A DNA stretch of 64,000 bases. Source: Loripinus fragilis. Lineage: Eukaryota > Mollusca > Bivalvia > Lucinida > Lucinidae. Within the stretch, counting starts at the first letter, position 1, and every line of letters starts with the position of its first letter. The DNA is taken from the NCBI GenBank assembly GCA_964019695.1, contig OZ026515.1:77922678-77986677 (forward strand), written 5' to 3'. Positions 35,580 to 46,812 of this stretch are shown here, piece by piece. Both the position numbers and the translations under genes were made by a program. The notes beneath the pieces were generated by a model, which was not told the DNA's origin, made no database searches, and was given only the letters and a program-made list of their open reading frames with translations.

Positions 35580-35876
35580 CGGATCCAGAAGGCGGGGGGG
35601 GGGGCAGGGGGTCACGACCCCCCCCCCCCCTGAAAAATCACAAAAATATAGGGTTTCTTAGCAATACTGGTCAGGATCCCCTGAAAAATCACAAAGCTGC
35701 CAAGCCAGCATTCAATGTTGGGCCATCCTCGGCCCGCCAGCGAAACGCCATTTAAATGGCGTTTCACTGGCGGGTCGATGGTGGCCCGCTTTTAGTGCTA
35801 TTTGGATCCTCTTTCTCCTTATAAAAAAAACGAAAAAAAAGTTGGACCCCATCTGGCAAAACTTTCTGGATCCGCG
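35580..35876. mobile_element. ~300-bp MITE-like element with a strong central palindrome, copy 1
   Basis: Ends GCGGATCCAGAA and TTCTGGATCCGC. A G-run / C-run pair lies at about 35595-35630, and a central inverted repeat at about 35723-35790 is centred on GGCG-AAACGCCATTTAAATGGCGT. The second copy at 60960-61251 aligns throughout. Non-coding. Short end-like fragments occur at 43369-43400 and 48135-48162. Confidence 0.75.
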
Positions 35877-36012
35877 CATGCAGACTATATGGGACTTGCT
35901 ATAAAGATTGCGAGAATACAGCCTCCATTACAGCTAATAGCTGAGTACGCACAGTTCAGGCCTTTAGTTAAGAGAGCGTAACAGAAAAAATATTTTTTTT
36001 TATTTTCCAACC

Positions 36013-36078
36013 AAGACATATGTTGTGGGTACTCAAAAAATAATCTCAATGAGATGCCGCTTTTGAGCACCTCAAAAC
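36013..36078. repeat. Dispersed hairpin unit
   Basis: GTTGTGGGTACTCAAAAAAT-AATCTCAATGAGATGCCGCTTTTGAGCACC: arms TACTCAAAA / TTTTGAGCA with core ATCTCAATGAGAT. Confidence 0.6.
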
Positions 36079-37447
36079 ATATGCTAAAATTATGAGTAAA
36101 GCTTGAAAATATTCACAATTTTACACTGACAATTTGTGTTTATCTAAACCAGTCAGGTGCATAACTTCCAAAAGTTAAAAAAAATATATCACTTAAAGCA
36201 GTTAACTTTTTAAGCAACAAAAACAAAAGTAACCTGTTTGAGTGAAACTGTCTTTTTTCATCTGCATATTCCGGAGTTACCGCAATTTTCACGGCAATGT
36301 GGGTAATTTTATCTGAAAGACCTATTACATAGCTTTACAATTATGCATTAAAATTGTGTACGCATCGTCTAGAAATTTGTACGCGAGGTCATTGAAGATC
36401 AGAAAAATAAACTTCTTTTTAACTTAAATAAGTTATATTTTTGACGTCCTAAAATTTGACCTTGGCGTAAATAATTTCAGATGTAACCTAAATAACTTAC
36501 TTTCGATAACCTCACTTTGATCTCATTGTTGGAAAGATACAATTTTAACTTCTTCAAGTGATATACATTTTAACTTTTACAGGTTATGCCCCTGACTGTA
36601 AACCTGTAAATCCATTGATTTTGAATAATTCGAAATATCTAATGAAAGCTTGCTTCATTTTTTCAGTTTATTCAACATGAATCAATTTAAAAAAAAATAT
36701 ATCTTTTCAAAGTCACGATTGTGCACACTCGTGATAATGTCCCGTGGAGGCGATTGCCACGTGAATCCACAATATACATATACTGACGGGCTTCAAAAAC
36801 GCTACACGAGGATAGCAGCTTAAATGCATGTCTCAAACAAAATGCAAAGCAATCGATTTGATTGTTTATTAACGAGTGTGCATTTATGAGTAACATATGA
36901 AAAATTTGTCCATTCAAATCAATTTAAAGCATTTGAAATGTAAATTCGTTGAGATATGGATCCACTCTTTCATTTGACAAAATTTTATCAGTAAAAGATC
37001 CCCTATTTCTTTAAATCAAGAGACACCAGAAGCATCAAAATTGTGTCATGAACTTTGTAAGTCATCGAGAAATTGCTTTCATTTTAATTGGCAGGTCTGT
37101 GATACAAACAGTTCTGCTTTTTACGTTAATCTGTGTGTACTGTTAATCTCTGTGCTACTTAAGAATTGTTTCAGTGAAGAAGACTTTACTAAGCAATAAC
37201 GTCGTCGAGTTTAGTTGTACAATTAAAACTTAAGTGTTGACTGAAGAAGCCACTGCATGGTGACATCATCGAAGCAAAGAAAGTTGACGTTCAACTGTCT
37301 TTTGTAAGATAAAGCAGAAAATTAGTGTAGTGTTTTTAAAGCCCGTCAGTATAGTTTGTTCCATATGGCCCGTTTTGGTTTTGTCTTGAATGCAAACTAA
37401 TAAGAAAGCTCAATGTTGAATGGCTTCCTAAATATCTGAAAATTAAG
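36079..37447. other. Intergenic, no gene recognised
   Basis: AT-rich. The only open frame of note (36687-36917, minus) has no family features. Confidence 0.4.
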
Positions 37448-37451
37448 TTAA

Positions 37452-37691
37452 CCCTTAAAGCGCCAAGAAAAAAATGCATCTGAAAATGCTGTCTGCTGAA
37501 GCCGTCTGCTGCAAATAATTGCCTAACATTACTGGCGAATTAAGTACAGAAACAAACAGTGTGGACCCAGAACAGACTGCTCCTATAGGAGCAGTCTGTT
37601 CTTGGTCCACACTGTTTGCCATAGAGGCTTCTTAAACATTTCAGCAGACGAGAAAAGTAGACAACTTTTGTCGTGATTTGCGCATTTAGGG
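37452..37691. mobile_element. TTAA-flanked MITE (piggyBac-like), copy 2
   Basis: 240 bp, with TTAA at 37448-37451 and 37692-37695, termini CCCTTAAAGCGCC and GCGCATTTAGGG, and the same interior as the copy at 52918-53157, including the intact 22-bp central palindrome. Length and both target sites are preserved, so this is a good reference copy of the family. Confidence 0.8.
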
Positions 37692-38164
37692 TTAAACATT
37701 AGGAACATTGTTTCAAGCATTGAAGCGATGGGTTAATGTCTTTCACATCAAAATAAGTCTTAGTTTTAAAACATAATTTACACACAAAATATATCGTAGT
37801 TTCACATCAAAAATCAGGTTTTAGTTTTATGAAAGGAGTTTATATATACCAAAAACCCAACACTAAAAGCATATCATGTGTATTGCAAAAACACACATGA
37901 AATGAAACGTCTCGTCGAAATGTTTCTTATTAGTACAACAATATGAATAAACGATAATGAACCCTATATCTGATTAACATCCGATAACAAACCAGGGCCC
38001 GATTTAAGGATTTTCAAAAGCTAAAACCAAGATAAACAAATCAATAACTTAATGATTTAATCATTGATTTTTGATCATTCCATAATGCCTTCAAAAAGCT
38101 GTGCAAATATATATTTAGGTAAGAGTTCGACTTTGATTTCTTCATAACTGTAATCTTGGTAATC

Positions 38165-38411
38165 ACCGTTTCAAAGTAGAGAGGAAGGCAAAGACCAGTT
38201 TCCATACAATCAAGTACATGTACCACATCTGATCAGAAACACCATATGAGAAAGTGACAAAACCACAAGAAAACACAACACACAAGAGAGCCAAGAGGTC
38301 AGCCCTTTTCCAGCAAGCTATCAAAAGGCTGCAAGTAACGACAAAGACAAACATGATACATAAATAACAAACAGGATCCACAAAAGAAGCACCGCCTTGG
38401 AACGGTCAGCA
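38165..38411. repeat. LINE 3'-region repeat copy
   Basis: Aligns by eye with 52440-52740, ending in CCGCCTTGGAACGGTCAGCA and a short A-run. It has short open frames on the minus strand without protein-family features. Confidence 0.45.
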
Positions 38412-38703
38412 AAAAAAAAATGATTTGTTTCAACAGAAAATTGATTGGATCAACCAAGGGAGTGGAACAATTTTAACTGTGTATACTGGTCTCAGTTAGA
38501 GACTTGACTGTATATTCTATTGTAAACCTCTTAATATCAAAATTGGGCGTAGTTTAATTTTGGCGGTTTCTGAAAAAACCTTTTAAAAGTTATTTTCTAT
38601 TTTCATAGAGGCTACTTTCAAAGGGAGGAATATGTAAGCTGTCTATGGAGAGCATAATTATTCAGTCTTTCCCAAAATTGAAGTCCCTTTTAAGTCATGG
38701 TTT

Positions 38704-41700
38704 TAGTAGGGGAGCCAGAGATTCAAAAATTGGAAAAAAGTGGCCGGAAAGTAGCAGAATTTTAGACTATATCCTTAGTTAGTATGGTGTTTCAGAAGTG
38801 TGACAACAGATATTGCACAAATTTTAAGTCTTGCAAAAGATGTTTATTTATGGGGTAACCATAGCTACCCTCATGCAGGCTTCATATAGTAGGCTATTCG
38901 CTACAGTACTGAAAAGAAAAGTTATTTAGACCAGATAGGGCACATTTCCAACTATCTGTATATTGCTTTAAAGTAACTTAATTAAAAGTACCAAACTGAC
39001 AATAAATTTAATTGACTTACGCTTACGTAATTGTTATATACGTTACTTGCATTCAAATATATTACTATTATTGACTTGGCCATTGGCTGCCAAAAGACTT
39101 GTGGAGGGAGATTTTTTTAATTAAATTTTCTTAGCTACTTTATATATTATAAAATGTGTGTTAGCTTTTGAAGAACATGTGCATTAACCATGCAATAGCC
39201 AAGTCTAATACGTTAGCATTAGATAATAAGGAAACTCCTAGTATAGTGTTATTACCATTTGCATCATTTTCTTAAATATTGTTATAATTGATATTTTGAT
39301 TAGATGCAGCTTAATAGCAGAAAAATAATAATATTTTCGGCACCTGGAAGTTCTGTTATATACGTTTCTTTCTTTTAAAACGATATTTTTGTGCAATGTT
39401 ATGTGTATATGCGTTCAAACAGCTAGTAGGTGAAAATGAAATTGACTACCATCTTAGTGCTCAAAATTAGATTGGAAATATTGTATTTTTAAACATCTAA
39501 TATGAATGAGATGCAACATCAACAAAATCATATTTGGTTTAAAGGGGAAAACTTGAAAATAAAGCACATAAATGTCATTAAGTATATGTTTTAGGAATCA
39601 TGTAAATAGGATAATTGATACCTATTTATTATTCATAACTAAATTGTTTCAAAAAGCTTAAATGATTCTTTAAAATCTGTGCCACTACCATGTATTTGCT
39701 TCTTTTCATGCATTAAATGGCGTTAAATGACATATACAAGATATTTTCTTTCATCGTCAACAGCTCAATGAATAAATAAAAAGCACGCAGTACCATAGTC
39801 AGATGCATTACACATTGTAAAAGCCATCAAATTTATACATTTAGAAACATTATTCGTTACAGCAGCTATATTTAAAACAATAAGGCACAAAGTATACCTT
39901 AAAACTCTAAAAAAAATGTAAAATATTCCAAGCGAAGTCCAAATCAAGAACTGAAACATTAAAGATACCTTCATTGGTGTCATATGAAACAAAACTGAAG
40001 TTTGTGGAAATCATGATGACTTCTGTCTCTGGTTTAGTACCCGCCTTAGCTATCCTTGGGATTATAACATTTAGTATCTACAGCGTGCCCGCTTTGGAAA
40101 AAGAGTATTATTTTTAATGTTGGTAATGTATATAACAAAAAATATAAAGATCATTACTTTAATCATGGTGTTGCCTGGTTCTACACGTTTGTGAAGCAAT
40201 GAAACAGGACAGCATTCATTCTAAATTGCCATTTTAATACTTTAGAAACAGACACATGACTTTAATAAGTTGGAAAAGCTACCCTGCATTGTTAGTATTG
40301 TAGACATTTCTAAATAATTAGACTTCGATAATCAGGACCTTGAGCAAACAACTTTCTAGAATATTACTTGATTGATCATATATTCCAGAATGTTTGCAGA
40401 CGTTTGCTTTTTAGCTATATAGTTTATCAGCATACGTGATAGAATCTGCTTTAATGTTTGCATTATTCAGCAGGACAATATTTATTTTTTTACACTCACA
40501 ATAAGTTATCATAACAACCGTCATTCAGTCCTTAAAACTAACTAATTAATACCCATAAAACATGTCCCAACTAAGGCTTGTTAAACGATGCTATATTTAT
40601 GGTACATTGATAGTTCATGTAATAGAAACAAAATCAATACTTATGCTACTTTCAAAGAATACTTTCAGATAGTATACTCAACAAATGCTATGCTGTATCA
40701 TACTAACATATAGTGCAATTGCCAATAGAGACAATGTTATCACTATCTGAGATGTATCATGATACTTTTACAAATCGAAAGAAACACAATTTCTTATGCA
40801 GAAGATTGATAAAAAAAGAGCGACAGACAAATTAAACATGCATACATGCTATTTGTTAAGTTTATGCATACTTTCTTAGCATAACATGTAAATCTGTTAT
40901 TTGTGTAAGTAATGATACTTACTATTGTGCCTTCTCTATTGTCCATATAATTATTATTTTATTAGCACAGTAGATAATTTAATGTATGCCTTTTTGTCAC
41001 TATAAACTGATGTGTTTACAACTCATCTATTTTAACGCACATAAAAGGAATGAACTGACAGGATTCCTGCAACAGTTTGTTTAAAATGGGGTCCAATGAC
41101 TGCTATGGTATTATGATAGAACTTAACATCAGCTATATTAGCACTAATTGCTTAAACTAAGTTTGATCTTATGACTGCTATTTAGACTCTAAGATATTGC
41201 TATTCCTATTAATATTCTGATTAACGAAAATAATCTTTTAAACGGTAATTTTAATGCGTTATAGTTAAATTTGGCTAAAACATTTTCTCTCTGTTGAAAT
41301 TTTATAAAGTAAATTTGGTATCGTAAATTAAAACTGAAGAAATCTAGATTTATTGGATATGATCACTTCCTGGCCATGTAAACCCCATCCTTATGGATGA
41401 TTTCTCCAATTTCAACGGCAATATTTCTTTTTTAATATCCCTTTCAGTTTCAAAATTTGCATTGCTTTGACAAATGATTAGTAGTGTTAAGTTAAAAGGA
41501 CTATCAGTTTCATTAATCAGACAATGAAAGCCATGTTAAAATGAGCTGAAATTAAAGTTCATAACTAGAATAAATTTAAAAGTCACCTTCTGAGTTTTGA
41601 TATATGCATTAATAGATGTGGCTTAAACAATTTGCATAACAGAGCCACTCTCTTAAAGAATAAATGATAACAAACACTTATGTTTCCTTAAATTTAATGT

Positions 41701-43337
41701 AACGCAAACAACATTTTATTTTATATATTTATAAAGGAGTGATGCTGGCTGTCTAGATTGCCAGCAAACGTCTTCTTTCTATAAGTGAACACGACTAGGA
41801 AATGTCTAAATCACAGACTCCTGACTGATCCACTGCACTTTAAGGAAGGGACACGGAAAACAGATATCTACAATATAATTAAAGTGAAGCAACCAGCTCT
41901 CTTCCTTGTCAAGATGATTGCTGAACTAGAAACAAATTAGAAAACAAAGGCCCTATACAAAACTCCCACAACCAATAGGAACAACAACAAAGTTTCCAAC
42001 CTCTACACATCATTTCAGAAATTCTTAGATATTTTATCATAAATGATTCTGATTGAATAGAACAGATATGTTATTTACTATTATATATATTTTGATGAGT
42101 GTGAACAGGTTCGACACAAAGTTTCGGCTGCTTCTGAATAGCTTATTAGATTGTTTTGTTCAATTAAAAGAAAAAAATGTGCAAATATCTAAATTTGTTC
42201 TAGGTTTTTAGGCTCAGTTGAAAATGGAAAACGGTTGAGACAAATATATAATCATGATATATAATTCGTTTATTTATACTTATATGTAACTTTAGCAAAT
42301 TTTACTGAACAAGCTTAAGGGAATGTGTCCTAGTTGAGATGTTGCATCAGACTTATCATTTTATAAGTTTATAAATTGCTTAACATAACATTGAAAATTA
42401 GCAAAAATGTGTTTCGTTTTTAAGTCAAGAAGTATACCATTTCTTAAAAGAAAAATATATAACCATATACACAGTCTCCTAATTGGTACTGATAACTTCT
42501 TCTTTTTGGAAAAATGCTCTTTTTATGCCTATCAAACACAGCCCAACCCCCTTTTAAATGTAATAAACTTTCCAGTGATGTATAATTTAAGCTATTAAGC
42601 AATATTTGTTTGTCTTCAACTCTGTTTTATACGTTACATATTATAAATCGAACAACAAAATGATATTTCAGCTCAGAAATGTTGTTAAGTATTACTCTAA
42701 AGTCGGTGATATCAAAACAATTATCATAAGGTGTTTAAAAGCTAACAGAAAAAAATCATGCTTATTTTCAAACTTAAGAGGTTAAAACTTATATAAAGTT
42801 TTATCTATGGTCATCTAATTAAACAGCTTATAACTGACAAAGTATTTATGTTAGAACGTATCTCGTTGCAGTTTTGAAATGGTCTATTAACGCTCTTTTA
42901 AATACATGTTATCCTGAAGTTAAACACATATTGAAAATTTTGTCAAATGAAACTTTTTAACAAAATATCAATAATTTAAGGGTATAGTTGAAAATGTAAC
43001 GTAAATGACATTATAATGGACCCAAACAACTTTTAAAAACATCAATATATGCATATAATTGCATGTTCTTACAGATTGCATACATGTTTTGTTCATTAAA
43101 ACATTTCAACATCTACCTTAATAGACTTAATTACATAGTTTTGTTTTTAATAAAATGAGGGGTAACATATTAAACACACTGTTACAGGTATGTTTGCAAG
43201 ACTTAAATTGAGTGCAATATCTGGTTTTATACTGCCTATACTATGTACTTAAGGATAGAACAAGTTAAAATTCTGCTTAAAAGGGGGCATACCTAAATGC
43301 TTATTTTTGACATTTTTGAACCCTGGCTCCTCTACTA
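38704..43337. mobile_element. Large non-coding TIR element, copy C (4.6 kb, inverted relative to A and B)
   Basis: Left end (38704-38885) TAGTAGGGGAGCCAGAGATT, then AGCAGAATTTTAGACTATAT, CAGATATTGCACAAATTTTA and AGTCTTGCAAA. The right end (43165-43337) is its inverse, ending CCCTGGCTCCTCTACTA. Internally the minus strand follows copies A/B: ACATTTTCAACTATAC near 42985, AAGTCTTTTGGCAGCC near 39100, GTAACGTATATAA near 39050. No transposase seen. A fragment like the LINE 3' region lies inside at about 41800-41990. Confidence 0.65.
41800..41990. repeat. LINE 3'-region-like fragment inside element C
   Basis: ATTAAAGTGAAGCAACCAGC-TCTCTTCC, AAGATGATTGCTGAACTAGA and ACTCCCACAA follow the order seen at 2755-2890 and 3425-3540. 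Confidence 0.45.
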
Positions 43338-44108
43338 TTTCGTCTACCGTACGTTGAAACACACTCTACCACAGGGGATCCAAGATTTCTGGAAGGGGGT
43401 TCACACGAGGGGGTTTGATATGTAATGAAAACCCATTCATGACTCCATCCACAAACGCGTTAGGATTTTATGCCATATGCCAAACAAAAGATCAAAGCGT
43501 CGCCGTTATAATGGTGCATAAAACTTTATTTTATCTTACCAAATTAAATAAGTTACAGACTTTTTAAAAAACATACTAATATAGATCTTTGATAAGCAAT
43601 ATGACAATCTTTCTTGTGATATTGAATTATTAACAACCATAATCTTTATATTTTTGTGTCACCAATTACATACTTTGTTTCTTTGAAGCTATTTTTGTGC
43701 TTTCAGCGTTCATTTCCTTCTTTTCTCTCTATTTATCATGATTTGCCAAAAAATCACAAAAAAAATGTTGAATCTATGGTTACAGTTTAAAATGGCGAGT
43801 AAAGGAAATGGCGCAAACGATCCACCATAGTCATGGCATTTTCTTTCCCAGACGGCGTCATGATTTGCCAGTGCATGTTTTTTGTCTAAGTTCAGGTGTC
43901 GCCACATACCGCACTCGCAATAAAACTTAATCAAAATTATAATGATTGATTCTTGAAAGAAAATTTCAATCTGCGTCCCACAGATGGTCCCGCCTTTTCA
44001 AAATGAATCCGCATCAATGACTTAATTATAAGGTAATTATTTGTTTCAATGCATGCAGATCTGACATTAGGTGCGACTGCTACTCAATTAAGAAATGAAG
44101 TCGAATTT
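43338..44108. other. Intergenic, no gene recognised
   Basis: A GGGGATCCAAGATTTCTGG fragment near 43374 resembles an end of the 300-bp palindrome element. The rest is unassigned. Confidence 0.35.
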
Positions 44109-44237
44109 AGGAATGTTCGTGGAATCATGAATACTTCGGGTCTCTTGCAAAGTTAAATCATGAATACTGCGGGTCTCTTGCAAAGTTAACTTGAAGCCCG
44201 AAGTATTCATGATTCCATGAACATTCTAAAAATTGAA
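44109..44237. mobile_element. Foldback element, copy 1
   Basis: GGAATGTTCGTGGAATCATG-AATACTTCGGG at the left is mirrored by CCCGAAGTATTCATGATTCC-ATGAACATTCT at the right. The left arm carries a partial internal duplication (ATCATGAATAC..CGGGTCTCTTGCAAAGTTAA twice). Confidence 0.75.
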
Positions 44238-44606
44238 CTTATTGCTAATATTTACATTTTATTATAAATATCTAAAATATAGAAATTAGTTATAATTTAG
44301 GAAACAAAACAGTTTTGTATTCAATATGTAATCGCATTAACGGTTTTGTTGGAGTGTTTAACGAAAAAGCGGAACAGCCAGTGTGAACATGGACAGCCAA
44401 TGGAGCAAACAAGAGGCTTGTTTTACACGTGCGACTCAGGTGTGGCTCTCTGTCAAACGCAACACCAGTGTCACTTCTGGCGAATGAATTCCATGTTCGA
44501 AGCGTATTGCACGGGAAAGTGAGCTTGGCAGCCATTCATGAGGCTATGGACGGTTGCAAAAATCTAAAGATTCATTAAAAGCTTGCTTTGAAAATGTAAA
44601 TATTTA

Positions 44607-44965
44607 GGGGATGACTGTATTCAAACTTTTTTTTATTTGTGGAGGTATAATATCATGGGATATATGGTCGGAAAATTTGTTTTACGGCGACGCACAAACT
44701 GCTACTCAATTAGGGATGACTGTATTCAAACTTTTTATTTGGGGAGGTACATGTAAATCATGGGATATATGCTCGGAAAATTTGTTTTACGGCGATGCAC
44801 ATACTGCTGCTCAATTTGGGGATGACTGTATTCAAACTTTTTATTTGGGGAGATACATCATGGGATATACGGTCAGAAATTTAGTTCTACGGCGACGTTC
44901 CAGTCGAGCGTCGCCGTAAAACTAAATTTCCGACCGTATATCCGACGATATACCTTCTCAAATGA
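44607..44965. repeat. ~105-bp tandem repeat (three units) ending in a hairpin
   Basis: GGGATGACTGTATTCAAACT starts at about 44608, 44713 and 44819. Units share TCATGGGATATA, GGTCGGAAAATTTG and TTTACGGCGA. The third unit is followed at once by its inverse (44908-44965, GCGTCGCCGTAAAACTAAAT-TTCCGACCGTATATCC), leaving a ~10-nt loop. Confidence 0.8.
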
Positions 44966-45043
44966 TTTTTAATATGGATATCCCAATTTTAATTTGTCTT
45001 TAATTGGAGCGTTACAAGCTGCATGTTACCCAACGAAATTAAC

Positions 45044-45112
45044 AACGTCAAGCTATTTGCGACAGTATACATGTATACATCGCATGCCATATTGTCGCAA
45101 ATGTTTGACGTT
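45044..45112. repeat. Inverted repeat (~25-bp arms)
   Basis: AACGTCAAGCTATTTGCGAC-AGTAT and ATATTGTCGCAAATGTTTGA-CGTT. Confidence 0.7.
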
Positions 45113-45254
45113 ATCCAATGCATTAGTGCATTAGAAAGGGAATTTTACCTGCCCTGCACACTACTATGACAATATACAGTGAAAGGTCCGGCAATCGTCA
45201 CACTTTTCTGTTTAAAGGCCAGTGTCTTTAAATCCGCGACTTTCGGAATGATAT

Positions 45255-45420
45255 TTGAGGGGGTGGACGGGGGGGGGGTGGGTACGGGGATAAGGGGGGC
45301 GGAATCAGGGTGGAGGGGGCGGAATCGGGAGTGGAGGGGGCGGATTCGGGGGTAGAGGGGGCGGGGAGCGGGGATAGAGGGGGTGGGATAGAGGGCGGGA
45401 AGTCTGGAAAGATTTGGGCG
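45255..45420 (+). repeat. G-rich degenerate tandem tract
   Basis: Repeated GGAGGGGGCGGAATCGGG-like ~25-bp units on the plus strand. Runs of three or more G at short spacing could form G-quadruplexes. The proline-rich minus-strand frame is a by-product. Confidence 0.75.
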
Positions 45421-46399
45421 GGAAATTGATTTTTTACAGAAAATTTTGAAAAAAAATGCCCATAACATTGACCGTTTTAGGCCTATAAATCATATCAAGG
45501 TCCACTAAGGGAAACATGCACCTTTGCGTGGACTATTTTGTCACAAGACCACGTAATGTATGGCGCCAGTAGGATTTCAGCTTGATTTTTTTTACTGTCG
45601 TTCAAAGAAAACGAGACTATCAAGGTAGGTTGTATTTTCACTTTTGGAGGGTAAATGGCAGATCTTGTCACTCAGTGGCAGAAAAAAAAAATCCAATAAA
45701 TATCGGAGGCCTTAAATCTACTTTTTACTGAACCGATCAATTGTGTAAAGAACCCAAATGGTGGCTGTTGTTTTATATTTGGCCGTCGATAGCTATTTCA
45801 TTTATTCCGTGCTGGAGATTGACTTCTGTAAACTATAAAAATTAAAACACACGATCCTTGTGTTCGCATTTTGATATGAGTTGTCAGTGTTTGAGAAACA
45901 AACTAAACTAAGATTGTTCTGACAGACCCGAAAGTTTGAAGCCACACAGATCGTCAAGCCTTGAAAATTTAGTGTTTTGATGTTTCACAATATCTCTGTA
46001 TGGCGTAATTTTCAGTGATATTTTTGCAAGAAAAAGTACACGTATTGAGATTCGTACTCCGAAGAGTTTAGATATGCCTTAAAATGCAGAGGAAGGTCAT
46101 TCCCTTTTTCCATACATGTGAAAATGTTTCATGAAGTTTCAAAAGCTCCTTGGCGCTTATGTTTATGTTATATGTCTCGCCGACTCAAACCCTCCATTAT
46201 CGTACAGGGAGACTCCCTGAGATAAATCATTAAATTTCTCCTAAAACATACAACTTTTTACAAGATCAGGAAATCTCCTGGTTCTGACTAATCACGTTTG
46301 CTTTATTTTCTTGTCTTCTGCTGATAACCTTTGCAAGCAGTCTGGACCCAGGTCAGCACCGACAGAATGCCAGTTCTGATCTGGATTCTACTGGCCCTG

Positions 46400-46600
46400 A
46401 CGATTATGTGTCGGATTGCAGATGCATGCCTGACTGCAGATACAGGGGCTGAGAGTTCGACCTCGGCGTGGTTCCATACTTTCGTGCAGATTTGATCTCG
46501 AAATAATTTCTACGGCCATTCTTCTCCCTTCCGCTGATTCAAGAAGGGTTGTCAGGGATGTTAAGCATCAACACAAACCAACGAAAGTATGTTTAAACTC
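46400..46600 (+). mobile_element. Possible SINE fragment
   Basis: B-box-like GAGTTCGACCTC (46453-46464) followed by CTTCCGCTGATTCAAGAAGG-GTTGTC. The A box is not clear. Confidence 0.3.
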
Positions 46601-46702
46601 ATTGTACCCTGAAAATGCAGATGGGTCTTTGGTAAGCTATTTTTAGAATTAATTTTGGTTCCTGACTACGCTTAAGTTCATGAACAAGAACAAACTTTTA
46701 TC

Positions 46703-46812
46703 AGGGGGAGGGGAAAATCTTACAGTGGGAGGGAAGTGGGGTTGGAGGGGGAAGGAAGTGGGGGGGAGAGGGGGAGGGAAGTGGGGTGAAAGGGGGAGGG
46801 AAGTGGGGATTG
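46703..46812 (+). repeat. Purine-only G-rich tract
   Basis: GAGGGAAGTGGGG units at ~24-27-bp spacing, almost wholly purine on the plus strand. Confidence 0.75.

Noticed and set aside
45145..45468. Proline-rich 107-codon minus-strand frame
   Set aside because: Explained by the G-rich tandem tract on the plus strand.
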